The position numbers and the translations under genes were made by a program. From the NCBI GenBank assembly GCA_016169945.1, contig JADLSH010000318.1, positions 1,708,501 to 1,772,500 of the forward strand: a DNA stretch of 64,000 nucleotides, in the 5' to 3' direction. Below, piece after piece: positions 1 to 11,100 of the stretch. The first letter of the stretch is position 1, and each line of letters opens with the position of its first letter. Source of the DNA: Trachythela sp. YZ-2020 (taxonomy: Eukaryota; Cnidaria; Anthozoa; Malacalcyonacea; Clavulariidae). The notes under the pieces were generated by a model. The model saw nothing but the letters and a program-made list of their open reading frames with translations, was not told the origin of the DNA and made no database searches.

Positions 1-3000
1 ATTATACGCTGGGGCCATATGAGAGCCAACATGAGAGTATGCCGGGTTCATCTGAAAGTTATCCCAAGCTCTGTAGTAAGGTTGGCTAACCATGGGATAA
101 GGTTGATGGAAAATGATTGGGCTTTGTCTATACACGACCGCAGGCCTATGCACAACGACAGGGGCCTGGTGATAGATTATTGGAGGTCTGTGAAAGAGTA
201 CCGGAGGCCGGTGGAGAACAATATTCGGTCGGTGAAAAACTTCCGGCGGTGGATGATAGATTATCGGAGGGCGTTGAACGGCTACGTCTTTTTTGGAGCC
301 TTTGACATTCTTGGTTTTTTGATGTTTTATGGACGTTTTCTTTGAGTGCTTCTCATCAAGTGATCTATGAAAGGAAGAAGATTTTGTTAGCAGTGTAAGC
401 ACAAGACGAACTATCCAGACGAACTAGCAAGAATAGCGCGATCTATATACTTAAAGCCCAGGGGCCGGTTGTTCAAAGCTCGATGCTATTATGTATTTCT
501 GCATGTCCGTTCATTTCAAAACTTTAGAAAATAAAACTTCTATTGATCCAGAAAAGATTTCTGGAAAAACATATTCAACATGGAAAGTTTGAACAACCGG
601 CCCCTGGTCAAACGAGGATGAGAGTTGACGAGAGTTAATAAGAGCTGCAACTCTCGCTCGCGTGGTAATATCCAGTCAACTCTCATGCAACTCTTGTTCT
701 CGTTTGACCGAGGCATGAGAGTTGATGAAATTCTCATGCCAACTCTCGCTTGCCAACTCTCACCCTCGTTTGACCAGAACTTAAGAACAATTCACCTACC
801 GTTTTTCTTCATCGTGTGCCAATTTCGAAGACTTCCTGATACGATGTTCTCGATGTAACTCAGTCTGCTCATTCTTAGCTATATGCTTCTGGCCTGCAAC
901 CAAACTTTGTGCCTTCTTCAAGATTCCCTCCTCAAATTTCTCATGTCCGCTTCTTGTAGTACCGCTGACTGCTTTACCGCTTACCACCGCAGACTCAGTT
1001 TTGTGATCACGTGACTTCTTGAGCTTCATAGATTTCTTATAAGCATCAGTTTTATCAATGCCATCCTTTTTGTAAAGCATATTCCTTCTCATACCCATGT
1101 TCGTCATCCCACCAGACATCCCAGACATCCCATGAAACATTGCGCTGCTAGTCCCACCAAACGGTCCCATCGTGCCACTGTATCCCATACCGTTCGCGTT
1201 GAAGCTTGGTCCGCCCATACCGGGGCTCATACCCCCTGGGAAATTCATACTCGGGGTTATGCCACCCAGAGTCTCGCCATATCTATTAGATCCAAGGACT
1301 TTCTGAACATTCTCGCCACGTGACAGAGCTCTCAGTTGATCCTGGTTTGGCATGCCCCAAAATTCCAAAGAATTCTTACGTCGCATATCGCTTTGACCAA
1401 ATGGAGCACTTGGGGACATTGGACCCATCATCGACTCCATCTGTCCCATTCTTCCCATAGGGGACATCTCCCCCATAGGACCCATTCTACCCATAAGGGG
1501 CATATCTCCCATAGCATTCATTCTACTCATAGGGGACATTTCCCCCATAGGAGGAATTCTTCCCATAGCAGACATATCCCCCATAAGACCCATCCCAACA
1601 GTAGGGGACATATTCCCCATAGGACTCATTCTATCCATAGGAGACATCCCCCTGGGGGATATATCTCCCATAGGGGACATTTCTCCCATCGGACTTTCGG
1701 GTACACCAAAACGATTTGCAGGATTTGTTTCCATCGTCGGTGTTCGTTGAAGCAATTGTGGTATGAGGGGGGCACCCATGCCTCCCCCTCCCATCATTGA
1801 CATGGCAGGTACACCATCAGACATCATAGGTGGGGGCGAATTCATCATAGATGCCATAGGAGGGGCAACAGAGAGAGGCGGACCCATAGACGGACCCATA
1901 GGCGGACCCATAGCTGGACCCATAGCTGGACCCATAGCTGGACCCATAGCTGGACCTATATTTCCAAAGGGGCTGGGACCTCCAGGCATTGAATTATAAC
2001 GCATACGTTCAAATACATCCGGGTAATTGATATGCTGACGATGTCGTAACCACGGCAACCGATGATGATGTAAGTGGTGGAAACGATGATGGTGTCTTAG
2101 AAAGGGTAGGTGGGTAAATGGTCGGGGCCCTAGCCCGTGGAAATGATGATGATGATGGCTGCGTTTTTCAGCGGGAAGTACTGGAGTGAAAGTTCTTCGT
2201 TCAGTCATCACACCTTCAGAGTGTGTTTCACCTGGGAGAGTCTTCACATCGCCATGGGGGTTTGACACTACCTGTAGGGAGGCGGGTTTAGCCTTCACCC
2301 GTACCCCTGAAGAGTCGGCATGGATCTCAAGATCTGCAGACTTATCTCTTACTTGAAAATCTTCATCGGAGGCATCGTCCAGAGAATCGTGGAAAATGTT
2401 GGGGCCAGAGAATGGAACTTCGTCACGCCGAGTTGAATTGTGCCTTAGTGTACCCGATGTGTCCCCTAGTTTAGCCTTACTGGATCCACTTTTATCATTA
2501 CTTATCAAGCTGGATCCATCTTTACCCTCATTTATCAACCTAGATCCTTCCTGTTGTGGGATAATATCTCGTTTCGCGAGCTCCTCGACGCGCGGCTGAT
2601 CAATTTTGGTGGTCAACGGTATCTCAAGTGATACATCCTGACCTATATTATAGACAGCTTTGTCCCGTGTGCCACCCACGCGTGTATCCTCTCTCGCGCG
2701 TGTATCACGCGTGGGAATTTTAGACTTTCGGTCCAGCATATCAGACTCGATTTTATCGGACGTTTGTTCCAGATTATGGATCGCAGTCTCCGGGTACAAA
2801 TCGCCGGGTGTGCCATCGCGTTCAGAGACAGAGTCAATGTTTTGTACATCACGTTTATGTGTGTCTTTCGCTGGTAGTTCGCGAGAAAATAACTTTAAAA
2901 GTTCACCATTAGCTTGACCTACGTAGAAATTAAATGAATGAAAAATTATGAGTTTGCTATAGGAACATACTAAATCTAGGAAACGATAATGTATTTTAAT

Positions 3001-4205
3001 GTATATTAATACTTCTTTTGGGCAAATTCAAATTATGTAGATGATAAAAGCGCATAATAATGATTCGTAGAGAGAGACATAAATGTCTTAAACTGGACAG
3101 AGCATTGCAAGACAGGGATTACCTGATATTACTGTTGGAGTATTTGAACAATACTTTATCTACTTTTTCTTTAAAAGACTATACAAGTATTTAGAATATT
3201 ATAACAAAACTACTACAGTATATATTATATGAGCTGGATGCCAGGATATGTTATAGGAAGATGATCAGGGTTTGGCCCACCTTCTAAGACTATAATTATA
3301 AAACGCTACATGATTTAACTCGACAATAGAAAAGTTATCGGCCGAGATGATGATACATATATAGTTTAAAATTATCTTCTTGTTTCTCCAGTATATTCTT
3401 AACACTGAGTTTTGACTTCAATCTTTGCCTGTATACTAGATATTGTATGTATGTATTAACTTATGCAACGCTATACTGGATTTTATTGGACAATGGTTGG
3501 AAGATTTCGTGGCCAAGGAGATGTGGAAACCGTATCAAAATCTAGACTGTGATTTTGACTATTAATATTTGTCTATATATATATACCAGATGTTATATAT
3601 ACAATAACTCATGCAACGCTATGCCATTTTACTCGACAATTGAAGAGGCCGTAAAAGATGTTAGTAACTAGTTTCAATATGATCTTCCCAATGCTCTTTG
3701 AAATCTATAGACTTTGATTTTAACTTGAACTTTATCTTATACCAGATATTATATATAAATTAACTTACGTAACGCTATGCCATTTTTATTTTACTCAACA
3801 ATTGAAGAGGAAATAAAGATGTTGATAACTAGTTTTAATACGATCTTCTAAATGGTCTTTCAAAATCTATAAACCCTGGTTTTAACTTTAATCTTATCTT
3901 AGTCTACTATATATCTATTATACTATATATAAACTAACTCATGCATGTAATAATACTTCATTATATAACGATATAAATTTATGACAACAGATAACATAAC
4001 AATACTAACCTGAATTTAAGCTCTCCTTATCTCCATCACTTAATGATCTTTTAACTCTATTTCCACTTTTTTTACTTTTCACAGACTCTAACGGATCCCC
4101 TAATACCTTTCCTCCTCCGCGGCCACCCGTGTGCGATTGGATACAATTCGCTAACGCAAGCCACAGCAACAAAAAACAAAATTTTGGCGCTGAACGCCGA
4201 GCCAT
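1..4205 (-). CDS. Gene A: secreted Met/His/Pro-rich repetitive protein, 3' end outside window
   Basis: Three exons are visible: 4205-4010, 2918-800 and 364 to beyond base 1. The phases fit exactly (exon 1 ends phase 1, exon 2 phase 2). The ATG at 4205 starts a clear signal peptide (hydrophobic core FCFLLLWLALANC), followed by a possible RVKR processing site. Residues about 66-315 are charged. About 318-362 is His-rich. About 376-690 is Met/Pro/Gly-rich (MGPAMGP and MSPMG units), and the exon 2 end is basic. An in-frame TAG at 798-796 looks like the stop, but GTAGGTG at 799 is a good donor, and joining to the acceptor at 365 keeps the frame. Exon 3 carries an 8-fold repeat of the type RPPIIYH / HRPPVLFH. 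At least 893 residues are in the window. Likely an extracellular structural or matrix protein; I recognise no catalytic domain and no named family. Divergent from gene B. Confidence 0.8.
459..606. mobile_element. Short inverted-repeat element (MITE)
   Basis: The terminal inverted repeats CAGGGGCCGGTTGTTCAAA (left) and TTTGAACAACCGGCCCCTG (right) are nearly perfect over about 19 bases. There is no coding capacity, and no convincing target duplication was found. Confidence 0.6.
604..777. mobile_element. MITE with CTGGTCAAACGAGG termini
   Basis: The left end CTGGTCAAACGAGGATGAGAG is matched inverted at the right end (CTCACCCTCGTTTGACCAG). Internal AACTCTC/GAGAGTT motifs recur on both strands. 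A second copy lies at 60511-60985. Confidence 0.65.
4010..4205 (-). CDS. Exon 1 of gene A (signal peptide exon)
   Basis: It codes for about 65 residues from an ATG at 4205. The first ~24 residues are a typical secretory signal, followed by a Gly-rich stretch and the dibasic site RVKR. The donor is CAG|GTTAGT at 4009. The 1.1 kb intron to 2919 is AT-rich, with several diverged repeats of a TTATACCAGATATTATATAT-like block between 3400 and 3960. Confidence 0.8.
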
Positions 4206-4599
4206 TTTATAATTTAAGAGTTCATCGAAGTGATAGTAGAGTAAATCAAAATTCCTTCGGTAGTTTCACAGAAAATTGAGGCAATTTTAACAATTTATCG
4301 CGAGATTAAGATCGCGATTATTTTCCACGCTCGATTTGTGAAGTGATGTCACAATTGTGAAATGTTGTTACGGACAAGTAGTGTTAAAACGACCGTTAGA
4401 TTTCGAGCGCATTTACCTGTTTTCAAATAGGCGATGGATGGTTTTGATTGGTGGACGTAGTGACATATAACGGTATTCATTGAACTGCGCTATAATAACA
4501 TATATGGGAATTGACAGCCATGTTTGCTCGCGCTGAGCAGGGGAAACGAAAAATTTGGACTCTTCAGTCTTCAATGAAGTTTTAAAAGCTCTTTGATCA

Positions 4600-4870
4600 C
4601 GAGGCTTCGGTGGCGCAGTCGTCAGAGCAAGCGCCTTTCACCTCTGAGATCGTGGGTTCGATTCTCGCTGCGGACTCATGACACTTATGTGAAAAGAGTC
4701 AGTCAACGCTCTACCGAAAGTCGTGGGTTTCTCTGGGTACTCCGGTTTCCTCCCACAGGAATGTTGACAGGGTGGGTTTGGATAAGCCCCAAACTAACCC
4801 TTCCATCGTAGTTGTGCTCCCTTCGTAATTCAAGGATGATTAGCACACACCCACTTAGGCACTTACTTAC
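4600..4870 (+). mobile_element. tRNA-derived SINE
   Basis: The 5' part resembles a tRNA, with an A-box-like TGGCGCAGTCGTCAGAGCA and a B-box GGGTTCGATTC at the right spacing. A non-tRNA body follows with the CTCCGGTTTCCTCCCACAGG block, related to the abundant SINE seen elsewhere in the window. It is not a functional tRNA because the acceptor ends do not pair. Confidence 0.65.
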
Positions 4871-5410
4871 TAAAGGAGGGTGAAAATGCTTGCATTTGAC
4901 TCTTTCTCATTTAGCGTTCATCAGACTCAAACAATAAGCAGTTTTAATAAGCTGCCATGGTTTGTGTCTGAACTACCTGAAAAAGATTAAAACACTGCGA
5001 CGTTCTAAGCGACGGTCCATCGTCAAGAGATTAGTATAACGCTACTAACGTCCTGACGAAGGTGCTTCGCGTGTATGGTCAAACACATGCCACTACAGCG
5101 CAAGCGATAGGCGGTATTTCGATGCTATCACGTGACGTCATTCAGTATTTAGACTGCGATCAGGGTCATGGTTTACATACCATCGGTTAAAAGTCGGTTA
5201 TGATAGCTTCCGAAAATATTCCCAAAACAGTTATATGGAAAATGTTAGAATTTAATATAGCATTAAATATATATATAAATATATTGAAAACACCTTACAC
5301 TTACAATTGTCGAATTCAGCCTTTCCTAGTCTTCCAGATGTCTTGAGTTATATAGCCTGAACGTTAAAAAATTTTGGAATTGTATTTATACTGGATAGCT
5401 CTATCACAGA

Positions 5411-5752
5411 GTATAGATCATACAGAGGTGGAACGGGCCGTCGTAAACACTTGGGAGACTTACGTTTTCGTGTACCCACCTGATTTCAGGCGGCCGGGCA
5501 AAAAAATGATCAACTGCGCATGCTCGGCAAGTTCCCCCCATTCCAAGTTCCCAACATTCCCCAAGTTTCCAACATTTTCGGCTCTTTAAAGTTTCACAAT
5601 CTTAAGGTCTTTCGCATTTTTACGCACTTCTAAAAGGTAAACTGCAGTTAAAAGCGAGCCGCCATCTGAATCGTGCACTTTAACTGCGCATGCTCGGCAA
5701 GCGTCTGAAGCATAAGTGGGTACACCCGTTACACCTCTGTATGATCTCTATT
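5411..5752. mobile_element. Inverted-repeat element inserted in a SINE relic
   Basis: The arms GATCATACAGAGGTGGAACGG (left) and CGTTACACCTCTGTATGATC (right) are inverted. GTGTACCCA near 5471 pairs with TGGGTACAC near 5726. AACTGCGCATGCTCGGCAAG occurs twice inside (5511 and 5682). SINE sequence (GGATAGCTCTATCA; later GGTAGAGTCACACTGGAAG) flanks both sides. Confidence 0.55.
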
Positions 5753-7824
5753 CTGTGGCTCTATTGTAGAAATCCAGAATGGACCATCACTTATTACCCG
5801 AAGAAAACCTGTGGTGTTTGGTAGAGTCACACTGGAAGTACTCTTCTCATCTGTGGCTGCACGAGGAGAAATTATAATCAGACAACTGCATATTGCAGGG
5901 TCGAATGACACAAGCATGTCATTGTAATAAGAATTGGACACGCCTAGCCCTGTGCTCCTCTTATTCTTATATTCGGAAACGAAACTCAGATCAGGATTGG
6001 AGTGTTGGAAAAATAGGGGGGGGGGGTGGCGGGGAGGGGGGTCCTAAGCTTTCATATCCTAATATAGCTTTATAACACCAGTCGTGCTAATATAATATAT
6101 GAACGTGTAGGGGGGACCCAATCAAGGTTAAATGGCACAACGCCTAAAATAACCCCCCAAAATGATCAAGGACTATACAAGCTGGAAAAGTCAATACGTT
6201 ACAAAATGATACATCAATAGTATAAAAACTAGTCCTTAACAGTTTTGTTTTGTTGAAAACAGCGCGTTTATTTATCAGTTGGTAAGCTTTCGGCCATCTG
6301 TAAGCCCAGACTGATCTACATCACTGCGACTTTAATGAAGATACGGACTTACGAACCGAAATATTTGCCAATATACATTTAACATGGTGTTTCGACAAAA
6401 CAAAACTGTTATTAAAATTATCCTCATGACAAGCTACAAAGAACTCGATAGTCCGTTGTAATTTATAAACACCAGTTCATGTGTTTATGTACAGAGATTG
6501 AAAAGTTAGTGTAGCGAAACGACTTAACCGGTGGTGGTCGGATTTAACGAAACCGGTGGCAATTATTAAATTTTGAACAGCAAAACGACAGTGTAGAAAG
6601 AGCTTTATAAAGAATTTGTAAAAAACATCGAAAATTTCAGGCGGTTTCTCCAGAAAGGTATGGATTTAAGTAATTTAGAGATTAGTTAGGTATAGATGAT
6701 GTAGTTTTATAGTTGACTTTGTTGGGTTTAGTTTTCTAAACGAAAATTGTTCAGACATAATTGAACTGGTATTACTTAATTCATATGTATTTTGAACAAT
6801 ATTATATAATAGTTAAGAAATAGGTCTTTAGGATAGATGGAAATGCTAGTTTAATTCATTGCACCCATATATATTTACTATATAATTAGATTATGCCCTA
6901 TGGTAATTTGTTTCATTCTGTTTAACGCCAGACTATTTTATATATCTGTTAGCGGGAAAGTCCTTGGACGAGAAAGAGTTAATAAGTTTCAACAAAATCT
7001 ATCTGACTTCTCGTCCGTATTGAATATTTACATGTGAACTAATGATGCTGATTTACGTATATATTTTAATCTGTCTAATGCCAGAAGATTTTTTTCGGTA
7101 TTAGATAAAATAATGCTTACGTGCAAACGATTTGTTATATTTTAAAATGATCATCCAAAAATATCATCAATCGCAAATACTGATGGTTTGTTAAAACTTT
7201 TAGTTGGTCTTATTATGATTCTGTAATAGGATCGAAATATAACCATTTATAGATTTCCACATATTTGCAAATAAGCAATATGAAATGTTGATATAAATAA
7301 ATGAATGCAATTGAGAATAGAAAGTAGCAATTTTAAGTTTAATTTTTTTAAATACCCAATAATTGTTGCAAAAATTATTGGGTTAAATAGTTGCTCTGAT
7401 TAATTTAATTCATATCGTTCCTTAACAAGCTTCTAAACAAGACTTTTATCCTTGGAGGTTTGTAAGATCAAACTACCTGAAAAATATATCAAGAACTTCG
7501 ACGTTTTGAGCGAAGGCCCTTGCATTTGTCAGGTGGTTTGATCCTTCAAACCCTCAATTATATCGTCTATCGCGCTACCTACACTGAAACCACGTATTCA
7601 CGATTTTAAACAATACAAAACCTTTGCTTTACCCTTTGAGTGGCCATGTAGTCTACTTCATCATTCTACTTCGGCTATAAACGCCGGGAGAATTTACTCA
7701 TCAATGGAAGACCCCTAAAAATTGACACATAAATTGTTAGCTTAAAGATGGAGGCAAATAAATAGAATTATGAGATGTAGGTAAAGGTTTGTTACTTTTT
7801 TCTATGAAACAATATATTCAAGGA

Positions 7825-8012
7825 CATAGGCGGATCTACTGGGGGTGCAGGGGAAAACGTCAGCACCCCCCACAAAAAGTCAGAATCAACGATTCTTACT
7901 GAAATTTTCACGATCTATGGCATCTTTGACATAATTTGCGCTGGTGGCGGAAGGGTGCACCCCCCGGAAAAATCTGCACCCCCTCTGTCAGATGAGCCTG
8001 GATCCGCCCCTG
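7825..8012. mobile_element. hAT-like MITE with 8-bp target duplication
   Basis: The ends CATAGGCGGATC and GATCCGCCCCTG are inverted. They are flanked by TTCAAGGA (7817-7824) and TTCAAGGG (8013-8020), an 8-bp duplication with one mismatch. The 188-bp element has no ORF. It sits about 180 bp before the start codon of gene B. Confidence 0.75.
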
Positions 8013-8188
8013 TTCAAGGGCAATAACTCCAAAAGCTAAGAGGATTATCTGTGGAGCTTTATTACTTCTATAAGTATCAACATATCTGAATTATGTTGAC
8101 CACCATCTGGTGCTACTGTAAAGCTTACTGAAAGCAAAAACTACATGTATTTTCTAGATAAGCACTGGAGAAAAAGGCCACATAAACA

Positions 8189-11100
8189 ATGCGACGTTAC
8201 CTTCTTATACTCTGCTTATGTCTCGCTCTAACGACATTAGCACAGAGCGCTGCATTGAGCAGAGAAAAACGAGAATTACGGGAAGATGATGATGGAGTTA
8301 GTGTAGAAGTGATAAATGACGAAAAGGCTGACGAAGTCATGGCGGAAGCTCGCGATTCTGATACGAGATCTTCCGAAGATGAGTCAAGCACTTCCGAAGA
8401 TGACTCGAGCACTTCCGAAGATGACTCGAGCACTTCCGAAGATGACTCGAACACTTCCGAAGATGAGTCGAGCACCAACGAAGATGAGTCGGGAAGTCAC
8501 GAAAATGAGACGGACACTCACGAGGAGGACTCGGACTCTCACGAAGATGAGTCGGATAGTCACGAACATGAGTCGGAAAGTCACGAACATGAGCCGGATA
8601 GTCATGACGACAAATCGGACAATCACGAAGATGAGTTGGATAGTCACGAAGATAAGTCGGAAAATCACGATAACGAATCGGAAAGTCAAGAAGATGAGTC
8701 GGAAACCAACGAAGATGAGTCGGACACTTCCGGAGATGATGACTCGGAAATTGCCGAGAAACGTACAGCAAAGACCAAGAACAAAGATACAAAGAAGCGA
8801 TGGTATGGTTGGGGCCACGGCTATGGTGATCCAGCTTATGGCCCTGGGTTCTCATCTGGAGTCGGTCTGTTTGGACCAATGTTGGGGATGGGGTCCGCCG
8901 GTGTTGGTCCAGTCTGGGGTCATGACCTCTATCCATACTATAAATCCAAAGTTCCCAAGGGCAAAGGTTCTGGAAAAGTTAGTGCTAAACATGGTATCTA
9001 TTACGGAGGGCATGGGGGTTTTATACCCTGGGGTAGTTTACCCTGGGTGAATAGTCTCCCGTGGGGGTGGGCGTATGGTAACCCATTCTACCGGAATAAA
9101 CTCCCAAAGGGTAAGGGTAATGACAAACGACATTTTGGGTTCGGGGCCCATCCTGGATTTGGGTTGGCTCCCCATGGTGGGGGCATCCCTTATGGGGTTA
9201 TCCCCTGGGGTTCTGGATGGGGTCCACACGTCCCGGGGTGGTTCTATCGTAATAATGTACCAAAGAATGGGAAATCCAAGGATTCGGCAAACAAACGATC
9301 GCTGTGGGGAATGCCTTTGAGTGATTCACCCGGCACGTACCCTGGTTGGCTACCGAGCAACTTTGGGGTAGGCGCCGGTGCCGGTTGGCCTGGCTGGGGA
9401 GGATTTTGGGCCCGAAACCAGATCCCGGGAAGCACCAAGAAATGGTACATCCCTATCGGTGTTGGTTATGGTCATGGGTTCGGTGTGGTGTTCCCGGGTT
9501 ATCCCTTCAGTTCGCCGCTTAAAGGTTGGGATTTAGGAGTGCCGAAACAAGGGCAGCAGATGGCCTCAGCTTCTCAGCAAGTTGTGAATTCTCCTTTAAA
9601 ACGAGCAGATGTTAGCAAACGCTTCTTTGGGTTAGGTTTTGGAGGGTTAGGTTTTGGAGGCTTAGGGTGCGGGTTAGGTGGAAGTCTCGGCTGTGGCTTT
9701 CCAGGACTCTTGGGTGTTGGTTTAGGATATGGCTCAGGCTCATGCTGGCATGGCCAGTGCGGTGCTCCTTACGCGCCTTTGAGTTTGGGTAACTGGGCAG
9801 GAGATTTAGGCTGTGGTGGTTGCACCTGGGCATACAAGAATAAAATTGATAAAAACGGGAAGACTAAACGAGATCTAGTGTTTGTTTGTAAGAAAGACCA
9901 AGATGGGAAGAAAGCGAAACGATGTTTCGGAGGTTGGCCTGGCTACGGTGGGTGGGGTGGACTTGGTGGGTTTGGGGGTATAGGACTCCATGGAGGTTTC
10001 GGGGGTCCCCACGGATATGGAGGGTGGGGGTTCAATTCCCTGCATGATGGCTTCGGCGGGTTCACCCATGGCGGGTACCCTGACTTCGCTTCCCTTGGGG
10101 GGCTAGGGTGTGGGGGTTGCGGTTATGCGTATAAATCGAAAATCGGCAAAGATGGAAAGACTAAACGGGAACTGGTGTATGCATGTGATAAAAACAAACA
10201 AAATAAGAAGCGATGTTTCGGTCTATGGGGTGGCCCCTCAGGATTGGGTGGCTACGGGTTAAATAATTGGTTAGGAGGATATGGTCTAGGGGGATTGGAC
10301 CATGGTCTGGGATGGGGCAATGGGTTGTATGGAGATAGGCTATTTGGACATGGTTACGGGTTAGGACATGGTTACGGGTTAGGACATGGTTACGGGGTAG
10401 GACATGGTTACGGGTTAGGACATGGTTACGGGGTAGGACATGGTTACGGGTTAGGGCATGGTTACGGGTTAGGATGTGGGGGTTGCGGTTATGCCTACAA
10501 GTCTAAAATCGGCAAAGACGGAAAAACAAAACGCGAGTTAGTTTATGCATGTGATAAAAACAAACAGAATAAGAAGCGATGTTTCGGTCTATTGGGTGCC
10601 TCCTTAGGATGGGGTGGCTATGGGTTAGGAGGATATGGTCCAGGGGGAGGGGGTCATGGTCTAGGATGGGGCAATGGGTTGTATAGTGATGGGCTATTCG
10701 GACAGGGGTACGGGTTAGGACAGGGATACGGGTTAGGACAGGGGTACGGGTTAGGAAATGGTTACGGGTTAGGACATGGTTACGGGTTAGGACATGGGGG
10801 GTATGGGTTAGGCCTTGGATGTGGGGGTTGCGGTTATGCCTATAAGTCTAAAATCGGCAAAGATGGAAAGACAAAACGGGAACTTGTTTATGCATGTGAT
10901 AAAAACAAGAACAACGCCAAGCGGTGTTACGGTGGGTTAGCCGGATTCGGGTTGCCCTGGGGTTTCCACGGTTTGGGTGGACTAGGTGGGTTTGGATTAG
11001 GGGGATTGGGCAATGGGTTGTATGCTGATGGGTTATACGGACATGGGTTATACGGACATGGGTATGGGTTAGGCGGACATGGGAATGGATTAGGCGGACA

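Larger units (their letters stand above)
365..799 (-). other. Intron 2 of gene A, filled by two short inverted-repeat elements
   Basis: The minus-strand donor GTAGGTG is at 799 and the acceptor TTTCATAG ends at 365. The intron holds an element at 459-606 (ends CAGGGGCCGGTTGTTC and its inverse) and another at 604-777 (ends CTGGTCAAACGAGG and its inverse). Confidence 0.7.
4206..8188. other. Divergent intergenic region between genes A and B
   Basis: It holds a tRNA-derived SINE (4600-4870), a foldback-type repeat at about 4960-5170 (GTCTGAACTACCTGAAAAAG), an inverted-repeat element (5411-5752) inside an older SINE relic, a G-rich tract (6015-6045) and a hAT-like element (7825-8012). A TATA-like TTTATAAAG at 6604-6612, a possible donor GAAAG|GTATGG near 6657 and an acceptor TTTTCTAG near 8157 would give gene B a non-coding first exon; this is inference. 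Otherwise I see no coding signal. Confidence 0.5.

Noticed and set aside
1336..1999. Plus-strand frames rich in HSTHRGH and GPIAGPI
   Set aside because: Antisense of the Met/Pro/Gly repeat of gene A.
8316..9050. Plus and minus frames of 144-244 codons over the acidic repeat of gene B
   Set aside because: 21-bp periodicity keeps all frames open. Only the frame with a signal peptide continues into 4.8 kb of coding sequence.
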